A stretch of DNA of 64,000 bases from Eleginops maclovinus (GCF_036324505.1 NC_086368.1:7136016-7200015), one strand, 5' to 3'; positions 1-56,410 are shown, counted from the first letter of the stretch. The notes: generated by a model not told the origin, from the sequence alone. Program-made: numbers and translations.

Positions 1-43064
<43,064 letters not shown>

Positions 43065-44490
43065 GTCGGTCCTCTTCACAGCAGCGGTTCCTGTGCGTTT
43101 TTGTAGTTTTTGTCCCTTTTGAGTGTCTTTTTTTTTTAAAGTATTCTAAATGTCAGACCGGGTCGTCAGTTCACAGGTATTGTGGGTAGTTTTAACAGGA
43201 GGCAGGTGCAGGTGAACGTTGAGGTTAACTCCTGACCCGGACGTGCATGCTCCTCTCGGGTTACCACGGGAACAAGGGAGTAAACATCGTTCTTGACGCT
43301 GCAGGGAAACAGAAAGGCAGGGTTTAATAAACCAGATGCAGACAGGAAACAGTCCCAACTTTATCACCAGCAGACAGATCAGTTTGGGTTTTACTAATTA
43401 ATAGCGCAGAGGCCAATTACAGCCAATTAGAGGAGAGTTCCTCATCGCAGATTATTAAAGGAGTCCGCTGAATCACGGAGGTCATTAAGATATAAACTGA
43501 TTATTGCCGTGCTGCTCCTTTGAGACAACGTCTGCTCTGAGGTTTTTGTCTCGGACGTAGAAAGAACAGTATTTTATCCAGGGCATTACCAGGAAAATAA
43601 AAAAATAACTTTAATTTAACCTGTTAAATTCAAGATTGTAATACTCCCATTACCACTTCTATCAGAAAAGTGTAGCAAAAGACGATATCTAGCAAAGAAA
43701 AGATTTAGATTTGATTTACATCCTAATGTACCCAACAGATACACCTGCTGGACAGCTCAGAATCCCCAACTCAGTCAAGACAAGTCACATTTATGAATGT
43801 ATCTGATATATGTTTTACAGCTTGCAGGAACAAATCACAATTTAAAGTTATTGCAACAGCTTGCATCTCATTTGCATTTTTTGTCTCTTTGCAGATTGAC
43901 AGTAAACAACCACAGAACCATAAAAATTCACAAAACATGAAGGTCCTTTAAAGTGTTTTATTCAGTAAAGTGGGTGGAACACACTTCAAATAAAAAAGGT
44001 TGAAGACAGGAGTAGGAATTCATGAGTGGAAGTCAATTCAATTCAATTACAGCGATCAGACAACGACCAGATGCTAGAATGCAACCTAAATGAACGAGTA
44101 CAGTCACAAGGAAATTGGATTCATTTGTCCTGATAATGAACAAACTGCAAGTCAGAGAGCCAATCCATATCAAGCAGAGGCAATACATGAATGAAAGGGG
44201 GGATTTCAGTGGGTCAGTGGGTGTGTGTGTGTTTGTGTGTGAGAAATAAAGTGTGTGTGGCCAAAGTGTGACATTCCAAACCATCAGCACAGATTATGTT
44301 AGTGCACATCAAAGGCTGTCCTCCATTTCCCAGTGTTTAGTGTACCGTCATGGACACACACTCACAAACACACGCACACACTATCGCCTACTGCATTCAG
44401 AGTTCTCCTGAGTGTTGGTTTGTGGTCATTTTGAGAGCAAATAAAGTGGAAAACATTGAATACGTAACATGGCTGGTTTCTGTTTTTAGG

Positions 44491-45465
44491 ATTTAAAGGG
44501 GCGGTTGCACCAAAATCAGAGATATGGATGTTCCTCTTCTGTAGTGCTAGTCATCAATCCAGATTGTTTTGGTTTAAGTTGAAGATTGGTAGAGATATCC
44601 ACCGTACAGACGTCTGTCTTATCTTAAGTACAATGGAACGAGATGGCAATGACGAAGGACTTTATTATTATCCACATCTGGGGCTGTCAAAAAACTGTTG
44701 TCCATCAATAAAGTAAGAATAATCACATTTAAGAAAGTACTTATTTTATTAAACTGCTCTAAACAAGATCTGCCGATTATTTGAAGTAGCCGGGTCATGA
44801 TTTCTGGAAAGAGGCATTGCTATGCAAAAGTATTTTTCAGCACAACCCAAGTGGAGTGCCATCTAGTTCTACTATATTTGAGAGAAGGCAGAAATCTCTG
44901 TGGACAACATCTCCAAATCTAACTTTGATGTCCGTTCCTATAATGTGGTATTCATTAGCTCTGAAACCTGTCCCTCAAATGATCAAGTCACAGATATTGA
45001 CCCTACAGGAAAGCAACTTAAATGGATATGTTATTTTTCTTAAATCATATCCTAGGACTATGGATGTAAAAAGACAACAGGACACCTACTACTCAACTTT
45101 TGAGAAAAAACCCTCCCAGATCTTCGGCAGTCTTCTTCATCGAGCAGAAATGGGACTATGGGTTTGGCTTTTAGCGCATTTTTACAACTCTTAGGACATA
45201 ATCACTTCGATAAGGGCCCAACCAAAAAGATTTACAGACTTGTAAGTGAATGTCTTTTTGGGCCCGCGGGCATCATGTAACTATCACAGGAAGTTGTATT
45301 CCAATGTTTGGCCACTTTGAGAATTGTCAGCCCTTCCTGGAGGCTGGTCTTGGACATGTAAGTGCACATTTATTGCATATCTGACTTGCCTAATTTGTAC
45401 AGCGAGGGGACTGTTCGAGACTTGGCCGAGGGCACCAAAACATCCGGGATTGTCCCTTTAATCAT
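44491..45465. repeat. MITE-like fish repeat, GATTTAAAGGG ends
   Basis: Starts GGATTTAAAGGGGCGGTTGC and ends ATTGTCCCTTTAATC, partly inverted. Internal words (AGATTGTTTTGGTTTAAGTT, GAGATATCCACCGTACAGAC) match an abundant teleost repeat. A 125-codon frame inside it looks incidental. Confidence 0.6.
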
Positions 45466-46254
45466 GGCTGGGTTTTGTAGGTTTGTTCGACTGCTTCCGT
45501 CTCAGAGCCACTGTGTCTGCTGGGTCTCCCTCAGGAACTAAACCTCGGAACTAAATCAGGAAGTAGAGTCAGGACTCATTAAGTGTTAATTAAATAGCCA
45601 CGATAAACAAGACATAAACGCAGGAAGGGAATGTCCGTTCAGCACATTCGTGTTAGCTTTTTCAGTGACAATCAGTTAAATTCAAGATAGGAACCTTTAG
45701 TGTCAGTTTTGCCAACAGCAGAGTTATCGTTTCTTTATTCATTTACTCTTGTTTTCTATCAAAGCCCCTATACAGGGTTCTGGTGACTCGAAAAATAGCC
45801 ATGAAGAGCCCACTTCAGCAGAGAGTTAAGGATAAAATCAGGAGATAAATAGTGACTTTAAAGTCCATACAATAACTGGATTAAAAATTGACCAGAAGTG
45901 GAGTCATTACTACAATGACAGAAATACAGTCCCCACAGACATCACATTAATACACAAATAGTTGGTGATGTCATTGAGATGGATCTGCTTAATTATAGAT
46001 AATGAGATTGTTTGATGAGTCAGTAAAATGAGGTGCAAAATGTAATCTTAAAAAAGGTACATAATTCTACATTAATCAATGGGATTAACATTAAGGCAAC
46101 AGAATTGGTTAGTTTATCATGAATAGGGATGTTGATTGTACTGTGTGAATACTAATATTTAAATATGAAGCTCAACAGCCATTTGATCTAATTTATTTAG
46201 CCTTTTTGGAATTCAGTACATTTTTTCTCACATTATTAAACAAAAAAAACAATA

Positions 46255-46605
46255 CTTATGTGCTAATGTTCTACTTTATAATACAAGTAGTGTGTAGTAC
46301 CCTTTTGGAGTAGTGGAGTACATTTTAAGCTAATTTAAAGTTTATACTCCTATTCCACTACATACTGTACTCTTAATCCACCACATTCATTCTGAACGCT
46401 TAAATAACTTTGGGGAATTAGCTTATAAAATCAAAATAAACCCAAAAATATATATAGTTTTATAATAGAATGCTGAACCAGCTACCAGCTATAATGAGCA
46501 CGACTATCTATACTGTAATTCTGAAGTCAGAAAAACAAGTCATTTCACTTTTGGTACTTTAAATACATGTTATTGCAAGCAACATTTTTAATTGACAGTG
46601 GACCA
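46255..46605 (+). repeat. 'Tactt' repeat family, copy 3
   Basis: Contains ATACTCCTATTCCACTACAT and, at its right end, CACTTTTGGTACTTTAAATA, the latter also in copy 1. Confidence 0.5.
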
Positions 46606-47879
46606 TGAACACAACACGGTGCCCTTATTAGCAGTTGTATTTGGATAAGCCCAGTTCAAAATGCCTTATACTAAACAAAAAGGACACAGCAGTCACTAAA
46701 GAAGAGGCAAATCTGACTGTTTGTTTAGCTGTATCTACTCTTCCCTTGACTGACCGAATACTAGATGAGGCAGAAAAGCTTTCAGAAAAAAAACATCTGA
46801 GATTTAAAACATTTGATAAGATTTTAAAAAAGGACGATAGATAATAGAGCAAAAGTGTTTTGGAGTTACATCAGAGTAAGGAGTAGTAGTGGACCTACTG
46901 GAGCGAGGCTACTGTGCGGGTGCTCAGCGGTAACGTAAAGTGAGAGGAAATGCATTATACATGACTGACAGTGACATGAGCTGACTTTACATCATTGCTC
47001 CGGGGTCAGCATTAATCCCTGGCTGTGGTCATGTTGATAGTAATGTGGAGACGGGTGAGTGGGGCGAGTAGCTGGTAAGAGCCAAGGAGAACTGTGCTGA
47101 AGTCCATTGCTATAAATGTTTTAATGTTCTGCCTTCTTTCTTATTAATACCCGACAGGAACAACTTTAAGAAGTTCCTAGAGCGGGTCATAAACTCTGAG
47201 CAGTAACATTTAATTCATGAACTCTGCTATGCTGAAGTAGGTATGAGTGTGAAGGATTGCCTGGTTGTTCAACAGCTTTGACCACCCAAAACACATCCGA
47301 ATATGGAAATACATCAGAAGATTTGCAACAAACTTCGATCTCTGTTGAGCTTTAAACAAGCGGCTCAGTTATTGTGAAACTTCGTCCCACCTTGTGTCTA
47401 TAAAAAACAAGAAAAAAGAAAAGAGAACAAAAAAAGATTTCATATTTTTAAGAGGCTCTATAATGCATTTTGGGGTTTTCCCTCCCCTGTAGTGAGTTAT
47501 ATAGGTTGTGGTGCATGTAAAGGGTCTGCCACGGCTAAAAAATCCCAAAGTTCCCTCCAGAGGGAGTTTCTCTTCCACACACTCCCCCCCGCCTGAAACG
47601 CCTCCATTGGCCTCCTGGTTTACTTCTGCGACATATTGACATCATTCGTAACACTTGCGCTCTATTGGCTAGCGCTCAAACACATTGTACATGATAGGCT
47701 AAGGGGTGGGACATCTCTAAGTGGTTGACCAATCATAACAGAGCCAGCTAGCTAACCAATCAGAACAGACTGGGCTCTGGTTTCAGACAGAGGGGGAAAA
47801 GAGGTGCTGCAGCTCAGGCTGTATGAGAAAAATAAAGAGCTTTTTGAACATTAAAGCAGGGAGACATGTCACAGTACAG

Positions 47880-50800
47880 GGCTCCAGAGTGCGACCAATT
47901 CGGTCGCACATGCGACAAACATTTTTAAAAGAACGACTAATAATTTTTCTAGGTCGCACTGGTGCACCTGACGCTGCCCGGGTAGAAAGCTAATTTTCTT
48001 TCCCAAGCGCATGATCTCTCTGTGACCGAACTCACACTCAACGTAGGATCATATTGTGCTCTAAACCAATAAGAGACAGAGCTTAGACGGGTCTTTGCCT
48101 CTGATTGGCTGTGGTCCTGTCACTGCTTTAAATTGTGTGTGTTTAAAAATTGCGAGCGACCTGAGCGCCAAAGTAGCCTAACTGAAACGGAAAAAGAAAA
48201 TAAACCCGACAGAACAAGGGAAAATGAAGAGAGGTAGAAACATTGAACGTTTTTTCATTAAGAAAACTAAGCCTACAACAAGTCCTACTACTGTCATTCC
48301 ATCCATCTCCACTACTGAAAGTCCATCCAGCCAAGACACGGAGCCGTCGGTCCCTGGTCAGATGCCAAACCCCGGTCCTTCGGCGATAGCATCAGACTCG
48401 GTACCAGAGGAGACAACCGAGTCTGAGATAGAGCCCGGCCCTGAGACTCAAATTAAAAAGCCCAAAATGTATTCTTTCAGACAGGACTGGCTAAAACAAT
48501 TTCCCTGGCTGAGGTACGACAAAGGACGGAACGCAATGCACTGCGTTTACTGTCAGGAGTGCGGTCAGAATATGGCCGGTAATAGTGCATTCGCAAGCGG
48601 GTCAACAACGTTTCGTATCGAAACTTTAAAAAAACACAACATGTCTAAAAAACATACTATAGCCGTGACAAGTGTGTAGAGAAAGTGGCCCCTCTCCCAG
48701 CTGCATTTCAGCGGCAGGCAGTAATAACCAGGTCCTCCAAGGACTCAGAAATGATAATCAAATTTAATGTTGCATACAACATTGCCAAAGAGGAGTTGCC
48801 GTTCACCAAATTTAAATCAGAAATGATTCTCATGAAGAAAAATGGATTAGACGTCAACCCGACGTATAGCAATGATACGGCATATGCCCAGTTCATTGGG
48901 GTAATAGCCGACACCGTAAAGCAAAAGACAGCTGCGGAGGTTGGAAACACCACATACATGTCCTTCATGATTGACGGCGACACAGACGTCTCTACCAAGG
49001 AGTGTGTGATCGTCTACAGCCGCATTTTGAGCAAAGGGAGACCGGTCAACATTTTAATTGGACACATAGAGGTGGAGCACGCACATGCACAAGGTAAGTT
49101 TGAAGGCCCAGCCACATTACAGCATGAGAGATAACGAAATAGAAATCTTAAGAAAATTGTATAGTCCTAAATACTATTAAAAATGAGTAAGTAAAAGGGA
49201 GAAGTAGGCTAAGATCACATGAACAGTTTTCCCTTTGCAATCTATAGGCTAGTGACTTGCATGATCTTTTTTTTCTTTAGGAACTTATGCTGCCACAAAG
49301 CAAGCATTTGCTGCGCTTGGGCACCAGTGTGCAGATTGGCTGGGGAAAACGGTTGCTCTGGGTGCTGATGGTGCTGCAGCTAACCTCAGCAGAAAAGGGG
49401 GGGTTATAGCCCTTTTACAAAGAGATGCAGGAGATTTCATTGTGCCCTTTCACTGTATGCCTCACAGGTAGGCCTAATTATATAGGCTTTTGTGCATTTT
49501 CTCATAACGAGATAGCTTATCTACTTGTAAACTAATTGTGATGTATCTTTACAGATTGGATTTGGCTATGTTCTCAGTCCAGAGAGACAATGTTATGATT
49601 GGTCAAGTATATGACCTGCTACATTTGGTGTGGAAGACCTACCATTTTAGTCCAAAATCAATGAGGGAGCTGCAGGCCATTGGAGCAGACCTGGGAGTGA
49701 ATGTCCTAGTCCCCGGTGGGGTTAAAGGAACACGATGGCTTCCACATGTCTCCAGGGCCCTGGAGACATTCCTCAGAACCGGATAGAATGGCCATGGCCA
49801 GTTCACTGCAGTCTACTGTCATATGGACCATTTGGCAGGGTCCTCTGCCAATGCAGATATTGCAGGCCGAGCCAGAAAGGTCAGTGGATTTCCACAGGGA
49901 ATTTACTAAATTAGTGCCCTTTAACTACAGTCATTTTCCCTGCCCAGAATTTTGTTTATTCATGATGAAGGCTATATGAATAGTTGCTGTAGAAATCAAT
50001 GGAAGATGGCACTTCTGTGGCTTTTTGTCACTTTCTGGCTGATGTTTTTGCTGGAATAACCAAGTTTAGTCTCCTACTTCAGAAAAATGAGACCATCCTA
50101 CCTCAGGTAAGGGAGGTGAAATGGGATTTAATTTTCAATTATGTTTGTTATTAGCTTCCTCTGTATTTATAAAGATGCTTGATATGTCTAAACAGGCAGT
50201 GTGTGCTCTTGAAAATCTGCTGGTGACCACAGAGGTGATGGCTGCAAGACCTAAGCCTGGGGGCAGACTGTCACAGTTCCTGGCGGACCTTCGGCTGCAG
50301 AGGCAGCAGGATGAGCCGAGTGAAATGCCACTCTACAAATTCCAGGTACATTTGTGGTTTTGTTTCTGATATAGGAAAATATAAATGTAAATATATTTAT
50401 AATATCTAACTCACAATTTGTGTTTATGCGTATGTCCCACACAGACAGTTACACTCAAAGGGGAAGTTTCTAAGCTGGCAGAGGATGGTGGTGCTATCAC
50501 TAAACTACAAAGAGAAATGGAGGCAACAATCAAATCTACTGTCAAACATCTGAAAGCAAGATTCTGTAGCCTCCTAGGCAAGTGTTCTCCTCTGTCTTAT
50601 GAACACATCGATAGATCAGAAATGATAGTAATCATCTTATTAAGATGTCTTTATCCTTCCAATAGGAGAGGATGCTACAGAATCTGCCACAACCAAGGCT
50701 GTCAAATGCTGCAACATCTTCAATCATGATAGCTGGCCAGAAGACCAAGAGGACTTAGTGGACCATGGTGCTGAGGACCTAGCGTTCCTCTTGGATCACT

Positions 50801-51797
50801 TCTCCCCTGTCCTCACAAGGTAGCATAGTGGACCACTACACAATAGTATGTAGTAGTGCTGGTAGCAATCATGTTCATTTAAACACTGATTGGCTGTTTA
50901 TTCCATGTCAATTTCAGAAATGGTGTTAACACTGAGTTGGAAAAACTAGAGTTTGAGGGCCTGAAGCTTTTAATCGCCAGGATGTTCAAGGACAAGACCT
51001 ACCTCAGCCTTAGGGAGCTGATGTTAACCAGAGAGCCATACTGTTCAGAGTACAAGGTTTTACTCATTTTCTTTTTAATGACATTTTCACATCAATATCA
51101 ATGTCAACTTTGACAGCCTGTACATCCCAATGAGAGTGTGTTTGAATGTGTTTTGTACATTTTTCAGAACATACTGCACCTTGTCCACATTCTGCTGGTC
51201 CTCCCAGTGTCATGTGCTGTTTGTGAGAGAGGATTCTCTTCACAGAAGAGAATCAAGTCAGATGCTAGAGCTTCACTTCACACAGACACAGTGGAAGAAC
51301 TGATAAGAATCAGTGTGGAGGGGCCCAGTTTGGAAGATTTTGATGCTAGGGAGAGTGTGGCAAGCTGGTTTAGCCAAGGCCAAAGGGCAAGAAGGCCAAA
51401 TTACAGGTGTTGGCCATCTGAGGGGCATGTGACAGCAAATGGAGAGCTGCTAGAAGACTTTGAGACATGATGTTAGGTTTCAGCTCAGTCAAGCACTTTA
51501 AGCTCGAGCACTTTTATTTGGAAATGTTTTATTTTGAAATGTTCAATTTCAGCACTTTATTTTTCTTTTTATATATAATTGTGCTTCAAATAAAGGCAAC
51601 CATTTCTCTAAACCTTATTCTTGTTTAAAAATCATTCACATTATACGAGTTATGGCGAGCAATAATAGGTGACCTTATGGCGTTAAAGGCGACACAATGA
51701 AACATTTGGGTGCACCTACATCTTTTGCTGGTGCACCTAAAAAAAAAAAGTTAGGCGCACCAGTGCAACCAATGCAAAAACCTAGTCTGGAGGCCTG
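47880..51797 (+). mobile_element. hAT-type DNA transposon with multi-exon ZNF862-like transposase
   Basis: About 3.9-kb element. Its ends are imperfect inverted repeats (left CAGGGCTCCAGAGT from 47877; right, reversed, CAGGCCTCCAGACT). The subterminal parts share the words GGTGCACC and GCACTGGTGC. It lies inside an older MITE: flanks CAGTACAG (47872-47879) and CAGTAGAG (51798-51805) look like an 8-bp target-site duplication with one mismatch, as expected for hAT. Exact ends are uncertain by about 3 bp because the repeat and duplication overlap. Confidence 0.85.
48224..51470 (+). pseudogene. ZNF862-like hAT transposase gene, nine exons, one frameshift and one nonsense
   Basis: Likely exons: 48224-49093, 49281-49467, 49555-49879, 49993-50106, 50196-50345, 50445-50577, 50666-50819, 50918-51056, 51168-51470. 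All introns are GT-AG except the one after 50577, which has a GC donor (GCAAGT). Exon 1 encodes an N-terminal basic/proline-rich region and a TTF-type zinc finger (DWLKQFPWLRYD, CVYCQECGQN, LKKHNMSKKH). Later parts include MIDGDTDVSTKECVIVYSR, ALGADGAAANLS, VKGTRWLPHV, AARPKPGGRLSQFL and the hATC-like LVLPVSCAVCERGFSSQKR. The frame is broken by a shift near 48675 and by TAG at 49784-49786; elsewhere the spliced frame is open. Confidence 0.83.
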
Positions 51798-53004
51798 CAG
51801 TAGAGGAACAAAATACAAATATTATCCTGGAAATTAGCATTTTCTGGCCCCTTTAAGGTTTGTTATATCTTATTGTTTGTTTCGTGTTTCCATTACTGCT
51901 TTTAAAGCACTTTGCTGGTAAAGCTGATATTCCTAATAAACTAACATTTGTGTTACTGTTTATTAGAATGTTTTAATGTTGAACTGTACTTTTACTGTAC
52001 TTGGGATAAGCTACAGATACATTTCCATTAAGTGACTAATATTTGATATCATCTAACCTTGATTTAATAGTTGTATGTCATTGCTTCATAGTAATATGAC
52101 AATTTACAGTCATATTTAGGGCCCAAAATAATCGTAACATTAAAATGTGATACCTACTGTGAAAAGAAGTGTAGGGGGAGAAGTTGGAAGGATTATGAAA
52201 GAAAGAAGGACGACACGGGTTGCATGTATTGGGCGGAGTTTTACAACATAATCCACACACTCTAAACACACACCTTTATAGTTTCTGAACCACCACACCC
52301 ACTTTAGTCCAAAGGTTAGCATTCCTAGCGTTAGACCTTGATGACACACCTGCTGACACACAGACAATACACACACACTCTTCTTTGCTTGCCTGTCAGA
52401 TGGCTCAATGGCTTATACTTTAACGAGCAAATGTGTGATTAACGCAGACTAATAGCAACACACGAACACACACACACACACACCAATAACATGCTCCACT
52501 GACTCTGCCTGTAACACAGCTCTTTGCTTGACACATAGCATTAGAAGAAGTATATAATATATAAGAATATAATGCATGTTCAACGGGGAGCGAGAAAGAA
52601 GGGGAAATTATTTGTAAAGGCACGAGACAGCTGATCTTAATCGCGTACTGAAGAAGCTGCTTCCTGTTTAATCGTTTTCAATCTCTAAACTCTCTCGCTG
52701 TAAACCTGGGTTTGTAATCCTGTAAACACAAGCCTCGATGGTGCTATCAGCAAGCTGCATTACAGTCACTTAGATAAAGGACACATTTTTCAAAAGAGAG
52801 TTCATTAAATTAGGCTACCATGCTGTTAAATAATTACCTATTTAAAAAAAAGGAGAGAGGGTTGGAAGTGGAGTTAAAACATAAAGTGTATAGCATGTTA
52901 TGCTGTTCAAAACTGTATTTTAACATAGGTAATGTTAATTTTTAAAAAACACTTCAATCCCAGATCAGAATATATGGTAAAATGTAGAGAGGATTTTATG
53001 TAAT

Positions 53005-53060
53005 ATTAAAGGGGCCTTATTATGTTAATGTGCACGTTCATACTTATATTTTGAGGAAGA
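53005..53060 (+). repeat. MITE-like repeat family 1, copy 7 (left end only)
   Basis: ATTAAAGGGGCCTTATTATG followed by GTTCATACTTATATTTTG matches the left ~50 bp of copy 5, then diverges. Confidence 0.65.
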
Positions 53061-53521
53061 ACAAACATTCTGAATGTCACTGCGGTTAACCATAGGTTGA
53101 ATCCTAAATATAAAATAACTAAATCTCAGATGAAATGACCGTTAAAGGGTCTCGTTAATATTGTAATCTCATGTTTAATGTTTGTCTGATTGTTTCTTTT
53201 CTTAAATAGTTCACCAAAATGACAACAAAGTATTATTGTATCAGCAAGTTAGAGCCACATCGTCAGCATAACTTTTCCACAGATACCAAAAAGAAAGCCC
53301 TTATTGAGAAACAGAGTTACATAAGCCAGACAGGAAGTGATGTCATGTCTTTAGCTGCCTCTATATATAGATGGGGCATCTGTGCCATAAGGCGAGCAGA
53401 GTTTCAGTGTGTGCGTCTGAGTGCCTGAGAGCCAGTGTGTCTGTTCTTTGTCCACTTTATCTGTTTGTTATTGACTCCAGATGAAATTATGCTGTAGCCA
53501 CCATGTTGCCAGCCACTCAGG

Positions 53522-53620
53522 TTATGTGTGTGTGTGATACAATATCCATCGAGTGACTGTGTGTGTGAGTGATACAAGTATCCATCGAGTGACTGTGTGT
53601 GTGATAATATCCATCGAGTG

Positions 53621-53663
<43 letters not shown>
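53522..53663 (+). repeat. Minisatellite plus GT tract
   Basis: Three units containing ATCCATCGAGTGACTGTGTG, separated by GTGTGATA(CA)-type spacers, run into a ~40-bp GT tract. The unit length varies between about 32 and 40 bp. Confidence 0.9.
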
Positions 53664-53666
<3 letters not shown>

Positions 53667-55489
53667 CAGAAAATGGCCAATAAAAAAGCCCAAGTGGAAC
53701 AGATTTATTTTCAACATCATTTGTGTTGTGTGGGTTAAACATTTCACATTTTGTTTTACAACAGAACCCACAGGCCCCCCCGTCTCACGCTGTGATCATA
53801 CCATGTAGAAATGGAAAGTTCCCCATGTTTCACTTGTGGATGTTTATTGTCATTGGACATAAACGCTGAGCAGAGGTTGGCGGAAAAGACGAAGGAGAAG
53901 AAGATATTAAATGCAAGTTTTTGGTGTTTCACTTGCGATAGGAATCTTTTGAAAAACACCTTGAAAACAGATCGGAGATAGGCTAGTAATGCATGTGCCG
54001 CCTTAGTAAGGAACTGATGTGTGTTTTGGCAGAATGCAGGGTGTACTTGTCAGGATTACATTAGGTTGAACTAAACTAAATCAAGAAGCAGAGTGACTCA
54101 CATTTACCAACATCACATCCATCATGTTGTTATTATTAGGGAATCCGTATAACACAGCAAGTATAAACACAGCAGCATTAGCTTCACAGAAACATTTTTC
54201 TAAAGGGGTTTTGCTTTCGTTAACAGTGCCAAAATTCTCTCATGGACAGTATCAATCAGCTGTTATCATAATCCAATATTAAAATCTAATCCATCCAAAA
54301 ACATCTTACAGTAGAGACCAGGGTCAATATCTCCCTCCAGGGATCATGTGATAACACGTGATACGAGCTGAGCCCGTTCCATTTTAGTGTTTATTTTTTA
54401 GTAATTTGCAATCGGAGAGCCACGTATTACCATGGGGTCACTGAGGGTCGAAGGTTTTTTGTCTTTGGTTTAAACTATGGTTGCAGGATTTGGAAAAAAT
54501 TGTGATTATTTCATTACAGTGAAGAAGGGTGGGACAAATACCAAAAAGACCAACCATCACAAGCAGAGCTAAACATAAACAACAGAGGGAAAATTAATAC
54601 TAATGTTTAGTAGAAAGGCGGACCGTCTGTTCTCCCTATGTGGTCCTCCCTTCATCCAGAGCAAGAGCCATGTTATGTACTTTACCTTAAACAGATCCCT
54701 TTAATTTGGGGTGTATTCCGTATGAATATTCATTCAGACTGACTGCCTGATGACGATCGCAGGAAATGCCGACAGAACAGCTAAAAACAAACATTTCACA
54801 CCGAGTAAGATTTTGGTGGAAGTCAATCATATTGTTTGGTGGACGCAGTTTGAAGAAAGAGTTGCACCATGTGGAGCGCTCTGTGAACGCTGCTGCCTCA
54901 ATATACACACAGCCTCACAGGCAGAGTGTTTGTGCCATGGGCCGGGGACAGGGACGCATCCCCTTGATAAGAAGCTGTCAGAAATGATCGGGGAATCCCT
55001 ATGGAGTCATGACTTGGAGGGAGAGGGGGGGTTACACCTGTGCGTCTGGCACTGTAACGTACTCTTCTTTCCTTTTTAGAAATGATATCAAACCAAGTAC
55101 AATCTAGCTGGATTTGCACATGTACCAACAGTTGGGACTTTGTTTACAAAATAAATATCTGTTTATTTGGTGGTTTATGTTCCGGCTGTCGATCAGCTGT
55201 GCGCAGCATCTCCACTGCACCCTGTGCGTCTCACCCCCCAGCAGCAACTCTATCAACCAGTTAAAGGAAATAAACAAAGTTCTAAAATGCTTAACAATTT
55301 AAACACATTTCCAAACATAATAACTGTATATAGTACAACCATGCACTCGTAACCAAACGAGGTCAGTTTAAATGTAATTCTGTCTTTCTGTTTACCGCAT
55401 CATTTATCGGGGGGGGGGGGGGTTCAATAACATATCCGTATTTATTTATTTCTCAAAGTTATGATATTGTGTGCACTCAGGAGTCTCAA

Positions 55490-55731
55490 ACAGGCGTTTG
55501 TTCATTTTTGCAATATCTGATACATTTAGATTTATGGTGTTATTTCACGTTTCCCTCCATTCTTCCTTCTGCCAACGGTGTCGCAGTTTCACATCTCTCC
55601 CTTTTTGTGCGTACGCATGGGTCAGAGTGTGCGTGACCGCACATTTCCCCGTTTTTTATTACTCACAAAGATGGCTTCGAAATTGGCGTACGCCATCTTT
55701 TGGGCATACGCCACATTTATAAATGAGGCCC
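55490..55731. repeat. Dispersed repeat with GCGTACGC words
   Basis: Contains GTGCGTACGCA, GGCGTACGCC and the end CATTTATAAATGAGGCCC, a combination seen in a widespread fish interspersed repeat. It abuts the LINE-1 fragment. Confidence 0.45.
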
Positions 55732-56410
55732 CAGATCTGTCCACATTAAAATTGTATCAGGTTTTGTATCGTTGAATCCTGCCGAGGATAGTTCAAGGTA
55801 AGAAATGTTCAAAAAACTCCGAAGCCAGTGAGAACTTGGAATATCGTGAGGAGGTTTCCAACGTTGGACTATAATCTTCTTAGCTGCAATCAACCCTGTC
55901 AGCCAGATTTTTCGAGTCTTTCCCGTGAAGGAAAGGTGAGATTCATCATTCAGGAGATGTACAACAGGTTCCATTGGTAATATTAACCCTATACAATCTG
56001 TAAGGGCACTAATAACCTTCCCCCATAAGTATAATACTCCTGGACACTCCCATACAACATTTAAGAAAGGTCCAATGGTTTCCCTGGGACAAAATGAACA
56101 GTAAGGGTCAGGTACCAATCCCATCCTGTGCCTAATTATTGGTGTTAGATGTGCTCGATGGCAACCTTTCAGATGTACATACTGATGGTTTGGGTTTTTT
56201 GAAGCACCCGTAACATTAACCCAAATTGCATCCCAATCCCATTCTTGTCCCAAAGTGGATATTTCCTTTCCTGATGTAGGCATATATTTCTGGTAGTTGA
56301 GACTGTTAAAAATAAATGAATCTATTTGTTTGGGAGCAGTCTGCACCCAACTCAGAATAGGATGTTCTTTAAAATCTGACCCCCAGGAACCCCATAGGCT
56401 TTACAGGCAG
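55717..56410 (-). mobile_element. LINE-1-type retrotransposon, ORF2 C-terminal fragment
   Basis: A 209-codon minus-strand frame, extendable to about 56400, with features of the C-terminal end of fish L1 ORF2: HLKGCHRAHLTPIIRHRMGL, then a Cys motif DPYCSFCPRETIGPF, HVVWECP-like NVVWECPGVLYLWGKV, and GKTRKIWLTGLIAAKKIIV followed by QRWKPPHDIPSSHW. The reverse transcriptase and endonuclease parts are absent, so this is a 5'-truncated insertion. A different repeat abuts its 3' end at about 55730. Confidence 0.85.

Larger units (their letters stand above)
47449..51858 (-). repeat. MITE-like repeat family 1, copy 6, split by a hAT insertion
   Basis: The left piece is 47449-47879 and the right piece resumes at 51798-51858 (CAGTAGAGGAACAAAATACA to GGCCCCTTTAAGG). 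In uninterrupted copies these pieces are adjacent. The 3.9-kb hAT element lies between them. Confidence 0.88.

Noticed and set aside
44817..45194. 125-codon frame
   Set aside because: Lies inside a common fish repeat (44491-45465) and has no family features.
46635..46844. 69-codon plus-strand frame, lysine-rich
   Set aside because: No recognised family, short, and adjacent to a degenerate repeat.
53522..53640. Spaced repeats resembling a CRISPR array
   Set aside because: Units are GT-rich, spacers are not unique, and the genome is vertebrate; this is a minisatellite.
54750..55079. 109-codon frame with several Cys
   Set aside because: No recognisable motif, and overlapping frames of similar length occur; not supportable as a gene.
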